DNA from: Streptomyces sp. 71268
Lineage (GTDB): Bacteria > Actinomycetota > Actinomycetes > Streptomycetales > Streptomycetaceae
Assembly (NCBI RefSeq): GCF_029392895.1
Contig: NZ_CP114200.1
Span: 1,083,501 to 1,147,500, forward strand
Length of the DNA: 64,000 nt
Direction: 5' to 3'
Position numbers and translations under genes: made by a program. Of this stretch, positions 8,266 through 16,214 are shown one piece after another (position 1 is the first letter of the stretch; each line of letters starts with the position of its first letter). Under the pieces are notes generated by a model. That model saw nothing but the letters and a program-made list of their open reading frames with translations. It had not been told where the DNA came from and searched no databases.

Positions 8266-8826
8266 ATGGTGCTGATCAACCACGACACCCGGTGCGCGCT
8301 CGACGCGGTCGTCGATCTGGTGAACACGATGCCCGAGGGTGCCGAGCCCGACGGTCTGCCCGACGTGGCGGCGCTGGGCGACTTCGTCACCCGGCACGCG
8401 ATCAGCGACGTGGGCACGCTCGGCAAGCGCGATCTGGTGGCCGTGCACGCGACGCGGGCGCGGTTCGTCGAGGTCTTCGCGGCCACCGACACGCCGAGCG
8501 CGGCGGCCCTGCTCAACGCCATGGTGGCCGCCGCGGGCACCACGCCACAGCTCACCGACCACGACGGATACGACTGGCACGTGCACTACTTCGCGCCGGG
8601 CGCCTCGATCGCCGACCACCTCGCCGCCGACGGTGGCATGGCGTTGGCCTTCCTGCTGGTGGCGGGTGAGCGGGAGCGGCTGCGGCGGTGTGAGGCCCCG
8701 GACTGCCAGCGGGCCTTCGTCGACCTGTCGCGGAACCGTTCGCGCCGCTACTGCGACAGCCGGACCTGCGGCAACCGCCTGCACGTGGCCGCCTACCGGG
8801 CCCGGCGCCGGGAAGCCGGGGTCTGA
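8266..8826 (+). CDS. CGNR zinc-finger (ABATE-type) putative regulator
   Basis: A 186-residue protein. The N-terminal MVLINHDTRCALDAVVDLVN and following helices fit the ABATE-like domain found with CGNR fingers. The C-terminus carries a four-ligand zinc finger: RRCEAPDCQRAF, then RRYCDSRTCGNRLHVAAYRARRR. The CGNR box is present. Family knowledge: these proteins are thought to be stress or development transcription regulators, and DNA contact is inferred from the basic finger. The ATG at 8266 has GGGAG close upstream; an alternative start at 8185 would run through the ssgB terminator hairpin. The gene ends 69 bases before a convergent small membrane gene. Confidence 0.85.
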   Translation: MVLINHDTRCALDAVVDLVNTMPEGAEPDGLPDVAALGDFVTRHAISDVGTLGKRDLVAVHATRARFVEVFAATDTPSAAALLNAMVAAAGTTPQLTDHDGYDWHVHYFAPGASIADHLAADGGMALAFLLVAGERERLRRCEAPDCQRAFVDLSRNRSRRYCDSRTCGNRLHVAAYRARRREAGV

Positions 8827-8894
8827 GGCGGCCCGGGCGCACGCGCGACACGTTGCCGGGCCGGGCGGCGGGGGCGGGCTGCTGCGGCGGCGGC

Positions 8895-9098
8895 TCACCA
8901 GCGGTAGAGGTCGTGGACCGCGGCCAGCAGGAGCAGGGTGGCGATCACGCTGAGGAAGAGCATCAGCGGCGGCTGGGACAGCGCGTACAGGCAACCGCGC
9001 GCCTCCTGGTGCTCCGGGGCGGGTGCCTGAGTGGTGCCCGGCGCGGGTGCTGACACGGGTCCTGGGGCGGGGGTGCGTTCCCCGGGTGAGTGCGACAT
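8895..9098 (-). CDS. Small C-terminally anchored membrane protein
   Basis: A 67-residue protein starting MSHSPGERT. An Ala/Pro-rich linker (about residues 6-30) is followed by one strong helix, PPLMLFLSVIATLLLLAAVH, and a short tail DLYRW. It looks like a tail-anchored single-pass protein. The start at 9098 was chosen over the ATG at 9134 because GGGGAACG lies just upstream; the choice is not certain. Its neighbour on the same strand (9167-9622) is also a membrane protein and may be co-transcribed. Function unknown. Confidence 0.6.
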   Translation of the reverse strand: MSHSPGERTPAPGPVSAPAPGTTQAPAPEHQEARGCLYALSQPPLMLFLSVIATLLLLAAVHDLYRW

Positions 9099-9166
9099 CG
9101 CTGCCCGATGATCCAGGAGCCGGGTCATCGGCAACGGCGAACGCCCCCCGCACGGGGGATAGTTCG

Positions 9167-9622
9167 CTAGATTCCGTGCTTCTTCAGGATCGCCTCGATA
9201 TCGGCGAACTCGTCGCCGCCGCCACTCGTCTTCGCCTTGGCCTTGCGCCGGGGCTGCTGCGCGGGGGCCTGGGCACCACCGAGCGAGGGCGCGGACGCCT
9301 CCGGTGCCAGCGCCGCGCGCTGGGCCGCCGCCGCTGCCCTGCGCTCCTTGCGGGTGCCGCCCTCATCGGAGCGGCGCTCGACGGCGCGGCAGATCACGAA
9401 CAGCAGCGCGGAGACGGCGAGCACCCCGAAGCCGAGCCACACGGAGGGCTTGAACACCAGGTCGCTGATCCAGTCGGCTATCCCGGTCATGGCCAGCCCC
9501 AGCGGCACGAGCGCGTACGCGGCGATCCGGGTCGCCGCGAGGAACCGCTTGCGGTACGCCGTCATGGCGGCGATGCCCAGGCCCGCGGCCGACAGTGCGG
9601 CGCACAGCGTCGAGGTCAGCAT
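9167..9622 (-). CDS. Conserved membrane protein with charged C-terminal tail
   Basis: A 151-residue protein starting MLTSTLCAALSAAG, with GGAGGACC immediately upstream of the ATG. Three helices span roughly residues 4-20, 31-51 and 61-79, the last ending in CRAVERR. A long hydrophilic Ala/Gln/Lys-rich tail follows and ends DEFADIEAILKKHGI, a well-formed amphipathic helix that may bind a partner. No recognised domain. It lies upstream of the small membrane gene at 8895-9098 with a gap of 68 bases and is divergent from the DsbA-like gene. Confidence 0.7.
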   Translation of the reverse strand: MLTSTLCAALSAAGLGIAAMTAYRKRFLAATRIAAYALVPLGLAMTGIADWISDLVFKPSVWLGFGVLAVSALLFVICRAVERRSDEGGTRKERRAAAAAQRAALAPEASAPSLGGAQAPAQQPRRKAKAKTSGGGDEFADIEAILKKHGI

Positions 9623-9789
9623 GCGGTCCTCCTGCTCGTCGGGTGCTGTCCCTTCCATCGTGCACCGTCGGGCGAGCGTTCAGCCACGATCGGGTCCGGT
9701 CACGATGCGATATCCGGGACATCTCGGGGGAGCGTGTCCTCCGCAGGTCCGAGTGTGGCTACTCCCCCGGAGGCTGGAAGACTGCTCCC

Positions 9790-10338
9790 ATGAGCCCGAA
9801 TGACTCCGCCGCTTCCCCCCGCTCCGACTCCCCCAGCTCCCCCGTCGTCCTCGACGTGTGGTGCGAGCTCCAGTGCCCCGACTGCCGCTCGGCCCTCGCT
9901 GACCTGCGGGAGCTGCGGGCCCGCTACGGCGACGCCCTGGACGTCCGGCTGCGGCACTTCCCGTTGGCCAAGCACCCGCACGCGTACGCGGCGGCCCAGG
10001 CGGCGGAGGAGGCCGCGGCGCAGGGGCAGGGCTGGCCGTACGTGGAGGCGGTGCTGGAGCGGGTGGCCGACCTGGACGCGCGCGGGGTGCCGGTGCTCGT
10101 GGAGGTGGCGCGGGAACTCGGCCTGGACGCCGACGAGTTGGACACGGCCCTGATCGACGGCCGGCACCTGCTGGTCGTGGACGCCGACCAGGCCGAGGGG
10201 CAGGCGATCGGGGTCACCGGCACCCCGACGTACGAGATCGGCGGCGAGCGGCTGGACGGCGGGAAGAGCCAGGAGGGGCTGCGGGAGCGGATCATCGAGA
10301 TCGCGGACCGGCTGCTTGACGCGGGTGGAGCGCGGTAG
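9790..10338 (+). CDS. DsbA-family thioredoxin-fold oxidoreductase
   Basis: A 182-residue protein of the DsbA/FrnE-like thioredoxin superfamily. VVLDVWCELQCPDCRSALA supplies the first beta-strand and a CPDC active site at about residues 34-37. VTGTPTYEIGG provides the cis-Pro loop (TP) opposite the active site. The helical insert lies between. No signal peptide is seen, so it is probably cytoplasmic, as for many actinobacterial members. A Ser/Pro-rich N-terminus of about 20 residues precedes the fold. The ATG at 9790 lacks a close Shine-Dalgarno, though GGAGG lies 16 bases upstream. The substrate is unknown. Confidence 0.85.
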   Translation: MSPNDSAASPRSDSPSSPVVLDVWCELQCPDCRSALADLRELRARYGDALDVRLRHFPLAKHPHAYAAAQAAEEAAAQGQGWPYVEAVLERVADLDARGVPVLVEVARELGLDADELDTALIDGRHLLVVDADQAEGQAIGVTGTPTYEIGGERLDGGKSQEGLRERIIEIADRLLDAGGAR

Positions 10339-10348
10339 CGGACGGCCG

Positions 10349-10373
10349 GAGCGGGCCCGCTGCGGGCCCGCTC
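10349..10373. terminator. Hairpin between convergent DsbA-like and GNAT genes
   Basis: GAGCGGGCCC at 10349-10358 pairs with GGGCCCGCTC at 10364-10373, followed by GTTCCTCC on the plus strand. It is a short bidirectional terminator candidate. Confidence 0.6.
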
Positions 10374-10404
10374 GTTCCTCCCGGCGGTTGCGGCGGGGCC
10401 GGGC

Positions 10405-11241
10405 CTAGCTCAGCGACTTGACCATGTGCGTGACGACGTACCGGTATCCCAGCGACTCGTACAGCCGGACCGCCGGCGTGTTGTCGGCGAAGACGTGCAG
10501 GCCGAGCCGGGTGACGCCGGCGGCCAGGCTCTCGCGCTCGGCGACCAGCAGCAGGCTGCGGCCGTGCCCCTGGCCGCGGTGCTCGGGCGCGACCTCGACG
10601 GCGTAGACGTACGCGCCCTCGCCGTTCTCGGAGCGGTCGCCGAGCGCGATCCAGATGTGCCCACGGGTGACGTCCTCGTGGGTGAGCACCCGGAGCAGGA
10701 CGGAGGGGGTCGCGGGTCCGTCGGGGAGCAGGGTGGCGTAGTCGGCGTCGGCCTTCGTCGTGGCCGCTTCCTCGGGCACGCCGCGGTCCACCCAGCTACG
10801 GATGTAGCCGGCCCGCTCCCGGGCGAACCACTCGGGGTACTCCGCGTCGGTCATCGGTCGGACACCGCTCGCCTGCGGCAGCTCGGGCGACTCGGTCAGG
10901 TCCTTGACCATGTTGTGGCCGCGCGTGGTGTAGCCGAGGGCGGTGGTCAGGGCGAGGGCGCCGTGGGCGTCGGCCGGCACGGAGGCCGACACCTGGGTGC
11001 AGCCCCAGCCGCGCAGCACCTCCTCCGCGGCGAGCGCGGCCACGGTGCCGCGCCCGCGCCGCCGATCGCCTTCGGCGATGCTCAGGTGCCGTATCTTCCC
11101 GAGACTTCCGCCGAACCGGGCGTCGGTGCTCAGTTCGGCGGTGCCGACGGGACGGCCGTTGACGCACACCTCGTACGCGCGGGAGCGGACCCCGTCGGCG
11201 GACTCGTGCGGCGGGGCGGTCGGTCGCAAGGTGGTGGTCAC
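10405..11241 (-). CDS. Tandem GNAT-domain acetyltransferase
   Basis: A 278-residue protein with two GNAT modules. The N-terminal half has IRHLSIAEGDRRRGRGTVAAL (acetyl-CoA pyrophosphate loop RRRGRG) and ALGYTTRGHNMVK. The C-terminal half has VYAVEVAPEHRGQGHGRSLL (loop HRGQGHG) and a closing LYESLGYRYVVTHMVKSL. Both loops look intact, so both halves could bind acetyl-CoA, as in mycothiol synthase-like double GNATs. The conserved mycothiol-synthase context is absent, so the substrate is open. The start is GTG at 11241. About 160 bases of featureless GC-rich sequence separate it from pabC. Confidence 0.85.
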   Translation of the reverse strand: MTTTLRPTAPPHESADGVRSRAYEVCVNGRPVGTAELSTDARFGGSLGKIRHLSIAEGDRRRGRGTVAALAAEEVLRGWGCTQVSASVPADAHGALALTTALGYTTRGHNMVKDLTESPELPQASGVRPMTDAEYPEWFARERAGYIRSWVDRGVPEEAATTKADADYATLLPDGPATPSVLLRVLTHEDVTRGHIWIALGDRSENGEGAYVYAVEVAPEHRGQGHGRSLLLVAERESLAAGVTRLGLHVFADNTPAVRLYESLGYRYVVTHMVKSLS

Positions 11242-11404
11242 GTGGTTGTTCTACCCGCCGGACTGGGCACCCGTCACCGGTTCTCCCGGACCCGGTAGCG
11301 CTCGCCCGGGCCGTACGACCGGACCCGTACGACCGCGTGCGTACGCACCGTGCGTGGCAGCCGCGCCGAACCGTCCCGGTGGGGTCGGCGCCGGTTGGCG
11401 TGCG

Positions 11405-12241
11405 CTAGCGGGGGTCGGAGTCGGCCGCCGCGCGTTCGGCGAAGGTCCGCATGGCCGCGCGGGTCACCTCGCCGGGCGCCGGCGTCAGGGTGCGGCCCGT
11501 GCCCTCGGGGCCGAGTCGGTGCACGGCCTGGACGTCGCGCAGGGTGGAGGTCAGGAAGATCTCCTCGGCGTCGTCGAGCGCCGACAGCGGCAGGTCCGTC
11601 TCCTTGGCGCCCACCCACTCCACGACCAGCGCGCGGGTGATGCCCGGCAGGCAACCGGAGGTCAGCGGTGGGGTGTGCAGCTCGCCGTCGATGACGAGGA
11701 AGACGTTGGAGCCGGTGCCCTCGCAGAGCTGCCCCACGGTGTTGGCGAACAGCGCCTCGGACGCGCCCTGCTGGCGCGCCGCGCTCAGGGCCACGACGTT
11801 CTCCGCGTACGAGGTGGACTTCAGACCGGCGAGGGCGCTGCGCTCGTTGCGGGTCCAGGGGACGGTGATCGCCGCGGTGGTGTCGGGGCTCGGGTCGGTC
11901 GGGCTGAGCGCCACGACGAGCGTGGGGGCCGACTGGCCTCGGTCGGAGCCGAGCGGCGCGAGCCCGCCGGTGTAGGTGATCCGCAGCCGTCCCAGCGGCA
12001 TGGGGTTGTCGGCCAGTACGGCGGCGACGGCCCGGCGCACCTCGTCGGCGTCGGGCTCGGCCAGCCCCAGGCCGCGGGCCGAGGTGGCGAGCCGGTCCAG
12101 GTGGCGGGTGAGCGCGAAGGGGACGCCGTCGACGGCCTTGAGCGTTTCGAATATGCCGTCACCGACCGTTATGCCGTGGTCGAAGACCGAAACGCGGGCC
12201 TCGCTCTCGTCCCGCAGTGCCCCATCGAGCCAGATCGTCAC
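11405..12241 (-). CDS. pabC: Aminodeoxychorismate lyase-like class IV aminotransferase
   Basis: A 278-residue PLP enzyme of fold type IV. VTIWLDGALRDESEARVSVFDHG is the usual first strand and loop, and TSYAENVVALSAARQQGASEAL contains the region of the PLP-linked site (Lys in LKSTSY). EGTGSNVFLVIDGELHTPPL then SGCLPGITRALV and EEIFLTSTLRDVQ are the class IV signature. The start GTG overlaps the pabB stop by four bases (GTGA), so the two are translationally coupled. That pairing supports 4-amino-4-deoxychorismate lyase in p-aminobenzoate/folate synthesis. A branched-chain or D-amino acid aminotransferase is the alternative. Confidence 0.85.
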   Translation of the reverse strand: MTIWLDGALRDESEARVSVFDHGITVGDGIFETLKAVDGVPFALTRHLDRLATSARGLGLAEPDADEVRRAVAAVLADNPMPLGRLRITYTGGLAPLGSDRGQSAPTLVVALSPTDPSPDTTAAITVPWTRNERSALAGLKSTSYAENVVALSAARQQGASEALFANTVGQLCEGTGSNVFLVIDGELHTPPLTSGCLPGITRALVVEWVGAKETDLPLSALDDAEEIFLTSTLRDVQAVHRLGPEGTGRTLTPAPGEVTRAAMRTFAERAAADSDPR

Positions 12242-13329
12242 CGTGTCGTCCCCTCTGCCGCCTGTTGTGCCCCCGACGCTACCGCGAGCAGGCGCGACGC
12301 CTTCAGTTCGGTCTCGCACCACTCCCGCTCCGGGTCGGAGCCCCAGGTGATGCCGGCTCCGGTGCCGAAGCACAGCACCGGGCCGCCGGCGGCGGTCGCG
12401 GGCGAGGGGTAGCTGGGGGCGCGGTCGATCCAGAAGGTACGGATGCCTACGGCCACCTCGCCGGTGCGCCGGTCGGCGTCCACCCAGCCGACGCCGCCGC
12501 AGTACGGGCCGCGCGGCGTCGTCTCCAGCGCGTCGATGATCGCCAGTGCGCTGGACTTGGGGGCGCCGGTCACCGAGCCGGGCGGGAAGGTGGCGGTCAG
12601 CAGCTCGGGCCACCCCGCGCCGTCGGCCAGTTCGCCGCGCACCGTGGAGACCAGGTGGACCAGGCCGGGGTGCGGCTCCACGGCGCACAGCGCGGGCACC
12701 GTCACCGAGCCGGTGGCACAGACCCGGCCCAGGTCGTTGCGGACCAGGTCCACGATCATCACGTTCTCGGCGTAGTCCTTCTCCAGCAGCTCGTCCGCGA
12801 CCCGCCCGGTCCCCTTGATCGGACCGGACTCGACCACGCGGCCGGTCCGTCGCACGAACAGCTCCGGCGACGCCGTGGCCACCTCGACGCCGTGCGCGGG
12901 GAGCCGGACCGTGCCGGCGTACGGGGCGGGGTTGCCCCGGGCCAGCACAGCGGTCAGCGCGTCCACGTCGGCGGGGGCGCCCCCGGGCGCGAGTGGCAGC
13001 GGCGCGGAGAGCACCCGGCAGAGGTTGGCCTGGTACACCTCGCCCGCCGCGATGTGCTGCCGGATACGGCGCACGCCGGCCGTGTACGCGGCCCGGTCCA
13101 GGGAGGAGGTCCAGGCGTCCACGGTGGGGCCGCGCCAGGCGCCCGGGACCGGCCTCGGCACCGGCGCGGGGCGCACGTCGCCGAAGCGGGCGCAGGTCAG
13201 CCGGCCCTCGAAGTCGGCGACCACGGCCCAGAAGCCCGACGATTCCAGGGCGGCGGGATCGCTGGTGACGTCGCGCAGGTCGGTGGCGAGGCGTCCGCCG
13301 AAGCGGGCCAGGGGCGGCAGGTCGTACAC
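12238..13329 (-). CDS. pabB: Chorismate-binding enzyme, aminodeoxychorismate synthase component I
   Basis: A 363-residue chorismate-utilising enzyme. Signature blocks are IAAGEVYQANLCR, ATASPELFVRR, GPIKGTGRV, KDYAENVMIVDLVRNDLGRVC, ATFPPGSVTGAPK and YCGGVGWVDADR. The sequence contains the PIKGT motif (KGT) and the metal-binding Glu region. The glutamine amidotransferase partner is not in this window. The GTG at 13329 (VYDLPPLARFGG) was chosen; an upstream start at 13380 adds 17 residues of Arg/Ser-rich sequence. Gene order pabB-pabC with overlap supports p-aminobenzoate synthesis over anthranilate or salicylate synthesis. Confidence 0.88.
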   Translation of the reverse strand: MYDLPPLARFGGRLATDLRDVTSDPAALESSGFWAVVADFEGRLTCARFGDVRPAPVPRPVPGAWRGPTVDAWTSSLDRAAYTAGVRRIRQHIAAGEVYQANLCRVLSAPLPLAPGGAPADVDALTAVLARGNPAPYAGTVRLPAHGVEVATASPELFVRRTGRVVESGPIKGTGRVADELLEKDYAENVMIVDLVRNDLGRVCATGSVTVPALCAVEPHPGLVHLVSTVRGELADGAGWPELLTATFPPGSVTGAPKSSALAIIDALETTPRGPYCGGVGWVDADRRTGEVAVGIRTFWIDRAPSYPSPATAAGGPVLCFGTGAGITWGSDPEREWCETELKASRLLAVASGAQQAAEGTTR

Positions 13330-13477
13330 GGTGGCGAGTCTATGGCGGGGGCGCGAAGACCGCTGTGGGGTGGTGACCACCGCAGCACGCTGCGGAAACG
13401 GAATTTGAGCTGGCCCAGGAATCCGCTAGAGTTCAACACGTCGCCGGGACACGGAAGCGTTCTGGACAACGACAACT

Positions 13478-13550
13478 GCGGACGTGGCTCAGTTGGTAGA
13501 GCATCACCTTGCCAAGGTGAGGGTCGCGAGTTCGAATCTCGTCGTCCGCT
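13478..13550 (+). tRNA. tRNA-Gly (anticodon GCC)
   Basis: A 73-base cloverleaf: acceptor GCGGACG/CGTCCGC with discriminator T, anticodon loop TTGCCAA (GCC), T-arm CGAGTTCGAATCTCG. It is the first gene of a five-tRNA plus-strand array ending at 13956. CCA is not encoded. Confidence 0.97.
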
Positions 13551-13578
13551 CGAAGTGAAGGATTCGTCCTTCGCTCCT

Positions 13579-13649
13579 GGTGGAGTGGCCGAGAGGCGAG
13601 GCAACGGCCTGCAAAGCCGTCTACACGGGTTCAAATCCCGTCTCCACCT
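13579..13649 (+). tRNA. tRNA-Cys (anticodon GCA)
   Basis: A 71-base cloverleaf: acceptor GGTGGAG/CTCCACC, discriminator T (U73, the identity base for CysRS), anticodon loop CTGCAAA (GCA), T-arm CGGGTTCAAATCCCG. It lies 28 bases after tRNA-Gly. Confidence 0.97.
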
Positions 13650-13650
13650 C

Positions 13651-13722
13651 GGACGATTAGCTCAGCGGGAGAGCGCTTCCCTGACACGGAAGAGGTCACT
13701 GGTTCAATCCCAGTATCGTCCA
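13651..13722 (+). tRNA. tRNA-Val (anticodon GAC), copy 1
   Basis: A 72-base cloverleaf: acceptor GGACGAT/ATCGTCC, anticodon loop CTGACAC (GAC), T-arm CTGGTTCAATCCCAG. It starts one base after tRNA-Cys ends, so the two must be separated by processing. Confidence 0.97.
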
Positions 13723-13793
13723 CTGGACCTTCGGGTCCCGCACGACCCAGATCCCTGAGGATCACTCGTCGGCCTTTCGGGGCTGACGATCCC

Positions 13794-13865
13794 GCGCGAT
13801 TAGCTCAGCGGGAGAGCGCTTCCCTGACACGGAAGAGGTCACTGGTTCAATCCCAGTATCGCGCA
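13794..13865 (+). tRNA. tRNA-Val (anticodon GAC), copy 2 with altered acceptor stem
   Basis: Identical in body to copies 1 and 3, but the acceptor stem reads GCGCGAT/ATCGCGC. Two positions are changed on each strand with pairing kept. The anticodon is GAC. Confidence 0.96.
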
Positions 13866-13884
13866 CGCGGTAACGCACCATCCC

Positions 13885-13956
13885 GGACGATTAGCTCAGC
13901 GGGAGAGCGCTTCCCTGACACGGAAGAGGTCACTGGTTCAATCCCAGTATCGTCCA
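13885..13956 (+). tRNA. tRNA-Val (anticodon GAC), copy 3
   Basis: Identical over 72 bases to copy 1 at 13651-13722. It is the last gene of the array, followed at once by a strong hairpin. Confidence 0.97.
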
Positions 13957-13963
13957 CACTTCA

Positions 13964-14003
13964 CGGCCGGTGGCCGGAGCCTCGTCGCTCCGGCCACCGG
14001 CCG
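13964..14003 (+). terminator. Terminator of the five-tRNA array
   Basis: Perfect 17-bp arms 13964-13980 and 13987-14003 around a six-base loop, followed by TTT. It is the best intrinsic-type terminator in the window. Confidence 0.88.
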
Positions 14004-14031
14004 TTTGACGTGCGCGGGCCCGGCACGCGGG

Positions 14032-14076
14032 CGCGGGGACCGTGGCCCGGTGTCGGGCCGGGCCACGGTCCCCGCG
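14032..14076 (-). terminator. Terminator of the zinc-ribbon gene
   Basis: Perfect 19-bp arms 14032-14050 and 14058-14076 with a seven-base loop, just 3' of the minus-strand gene ending at 14084. Confidence 0.82.
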
Positions 14077-14083
14077 CGGGCGG

Positions 14084-14368
14084 TCAGGACGAGAACAGCA
14101 TGTGCCCAAAGCCGCGCCGCCGGCCGTGGTGGCCGTGGTGCCCCTGGTGGGCGGCGCCCCAGGCGGGAGCCGCGGGGTACGCCTGCGGGGCCGGGCCCGG
14201 GGCGGGCGGGGGCGGCGGGGCCTGCTGCATCCACTGCGACTCAAGCTGCGTCAGCGACTCAAGCTCCCCGTAGTCCAGAAAGATCCCCCGGCAGCCACTG
14301 CACTGCTCGATCTGCACGCCGTTGCGGTTGTACGTGTGCATCGGCGCATGACACTTGGGACACTGCAT
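14084..14368 (-). CDS. TFIIB-type zinc-ribbon protein
   Basis: A 94-residue protein. MQCPKCHAPMHTYNRNG and IEQCSGCRGIFLDYGEL supply two CxxC knuckles (C3/C6 and C24/C27) of a zf-TFIIB-like ribbon ending in the usual LDYGELE. A Pro/Ala-rich linker leads to a His/Gly tail (GAAHQGHHGHHGRRRGFGHM) that could bind metal. Small proteins of this type are widespread in actinobacteria and their role is unknown. The start ATG at 14368 gives the Cys immediately after Met, as is typical. Confidence 0.85.
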   Translation of the reverse strand: MQCPKCHAPMHTYNRNGVQIEQCSGCRGIFLDYGELESLTQLESQWMQQAPPPPPAPGPAPQAYPAAPAWGAAHQGHHGHHGRRRGFGHMLFSS

Positions 14369-14521
14369 GGTCCGCTCAACTCCTAGCCATCGGCATCAGC
14401 GCCACCGGAACAGGCGCCCGGCGGCGATGAGTTCACCCTACGGCGTGCGCCCCCGCCGCCCGCCCCTGGTTCGGGGCATCGGGTACGGAACTCCCGCGCG
14501 GGCGCGCGCGATGGCGGCCCC

Positions 14522-15646
14522 TCAGGCGGGTGGGGAGGTCGGCAGGCCCGCGTCGGGCGCGGTGGGGCCGCCCGTCATGCGCGCGCAGGCGTCGACCATG
14601 GCCTGCTCGGCCGCCTCCAGCGCGCGCCCCGCGGCGGCGGCCTTGGCCAGTCCCAACGCCGCGCTCTGCACGGTCAACGCCCGGGCGGGCACGTCCAGCC
14701 GGGGCCAGGGGTCGTCGCCCTCCCCCGCCGCCGTACCGCCCGCCGTCCGGTAGGCGGTCAACAGGCGGGTCCACTCGTCGGGGTCGAGCAGCCCGGTGGC
14801 GAACCAGGCGGCGGGGCGGGCCAGATCCCAGGCCGGATCGCCGTGCCCGAGGTCGTCGACGTCGATGAGCAGCCACCCGTCGGCCGCCGCTCCTTCTGGG
14901 AACGGGCTGGTCGGCGGGGAGCCCACCAGTTGGCCCAGGTGCAGGTCCCCGTGGCACAGGTGGTCGGTCCGGGGCGCGGGGGCCGCGCCGCGCGCCCAGG
15001 CGGGCAGCGCCGCGGCGGCCCCGTGGACGGCGCGGGCGGCGGGCGAGGTGGCGACGGGAACGGGCGCGGCGCGCAGCCGATCCAGCGCTGCGGCCACCTT
15101 CGCCGGTCCCCGCATCGGCGGTACGGGCCCGGGTAGCGCGTCCACCGGCACCCGGTGCAGCCGGGCGAGCAGGATGCCCAACGCCTCCCAGGGCGCGGCC
15201 TTCCGATCGTCGGGGGAGATGGGCACCCCGTAGGGCCACAGGCTCGCCATGCGTCCGTCGCTCACCGGCGCGAGCAGGGGCCTGGCCGGGGCGGGACCCG
15301 CCGCGCTGGGGTGGGATGGGGCCGGCCCGGGCGCCGGGCGGGAGGACGGGAGGGGCGGCGAGGCGATGGGGAGGGGTGCGAGGAGGCAGTCGCGTAGGCG
15401 CGGGTGGGCCGCGACGCGCAGCCGGGCCGCCAGCTCGGCCGGGTCGCTGTCGGCGGCGTGCACCTTGCAGACGACCGGCCCGAACCGTACGACCGTCCCG
15501 TCCGGTCGGTCGGCGAGCACCTGTGGCTCGGCTCCCGTGCCGTGCCCCGGCGTGGGCAGGTGGCGTACGAGGGCGGCTATGCGGCCCGCGCTCGCCACGT
15601 CCGGCGGGCGAACGGCGGCGCCCGGGGCGGCGGATTCGGTGTTCAC
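14522..15646 (-). CDS. APH-family (aminoglycoside phosphotransferase-like) kinase
   Basis: A 374-residue protein with a kinase-like fold. DGTVVRFGPVVCKVHAAD carries the ATP-binding strand lysine at about residue 60, LCHGDLHLGQLVG is the catalytic loop (HGDLH), and LLIDVDDLGHGDPAWDLA gives the metal-binding Asp motif. A Pro/Ser-rich insert (about residues 100-130) separates the lobes. Family members phosphorylate aminoglycosides, choline, sugars or maltose; the substrate here cannot be told. The GTG at 15646 has AGGGG five bases upstream. The longer frame to 16153 is discarded because it crosses a hairpin and the next small gene. Confidence 0.85.
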   Translation of the reverse strand: MNTESAAPGAAVRPPDVASAGRIAALVRHLPTPGHGTGAEPQVLADRPDGTVVRFGPVVCKVHAADSDPAELAARLRVAAHPRLRDCLLAPLPIASPPLPSSRPAPGPAPSHPSAAGPAPARPLLAPVSDGRMASLWPYGVPISPDDRKAAPWEALGILLARLHRVPVDALPGPVPPMRGPAKVAAALDRLRAAPVPVATSPAARAVHGAAAALPAWARGAAPAPRTDHLCHGDLHLGQLVGSPPTSPFPEGAAADGWLLIDVDDLGHGDPAWDLARPAAWFATGLLDPDEWTRLLTAYRTAGGTAAGEGDDPWPRLDVPARALTVQSAALGLAKAAAAGRALEAAEQAMVDACARMTGGPTAPDAGLPTSPPA

Positions 15647-15817
15647 GAGACCCCTGTGGTGGTGCGGGGACGCGGCGCGGCCCCGAGGCGGTGGGGGGAT
15701 CGTACGCGTCACCGCCGACGACGCGGGGTGCGGGCACGCGGTGACGGTGGCGGTGCGGGGCGCGGCCGCCGGTCGGGGTGGGCTGACGAGGGTGGGGGCG
15801 CCGGGCCGGCACGCACG

Positions 15818-15859
15818 AGGGCCCTGGCTCCTCGATCCCCATCGAGGCACCAGGGCCCT
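15818..15859 (-). terminator. Hairpin downstream of the 16008-16214 gene
   Basis: Arms 15818-15836 and 15841-15859 pair with two mismatches around a CCCC loop. It lies 3' of the minus-strand small membrane gene. Confidence 0.65.
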
Positions 15860-16007
15860 TCTCTGCCCGGGGGCCGTGGCCGCGGCGAGTGATGCCTCGC
15901 CATGGCCGTCGGCCGTCCGAGCTGCGTGCCGTCCGCCGCACCCCCGTCCCCACGGGGTTAATGACCGGAAGTCCCCGGCCCGGGCCGCTCTCCCGGGCCC
16001 GGAGCGA

Positions 16008-16214
16008 CTAGCGCTCCAGTATTCCGACCACGGACGACGTCTGTGTGACGACGGCTTCCCAGCCGCCGAACACGACCGCGAGGAGTGCGGCGACCGGCAG
16101 CACCATGGCCGCCGCCACCAGCGGGTGGCGCGTCCCCGGTCGCCGGGTGCCAAGCGCGGTGGGCAAGCGCCCCTGCTGTGCTTGGAAGTCCGTGCGTCCT
16201 GCGGTGACCGCCAT
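16008..16214 (-). CDS. Small single-pass membrane protein
   Basis: A 68-residue protein: a hydrophilic N-terminus rich in Arg, Gln and Thr (MAVTAGRTDFQAQQGRLP), one helix at about residues 33-51 (AAAMVLPVAALLAVVFGGW), and a short tail. GAGGAGGGG lies five bases before the ATG, a strong ribosome-binding site, which is why I call the gene real. No homology recognised. It is followed by a terminator hairpin, so it is monocistronic. Confidence 0.65.
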   Translation of the reverse strand: MAVTAGRTDFQAQQGRLPTALGTRRPGTRHPLVAAAMVLPVAALLAVVFGGWEAVVTQTSSVVGILER

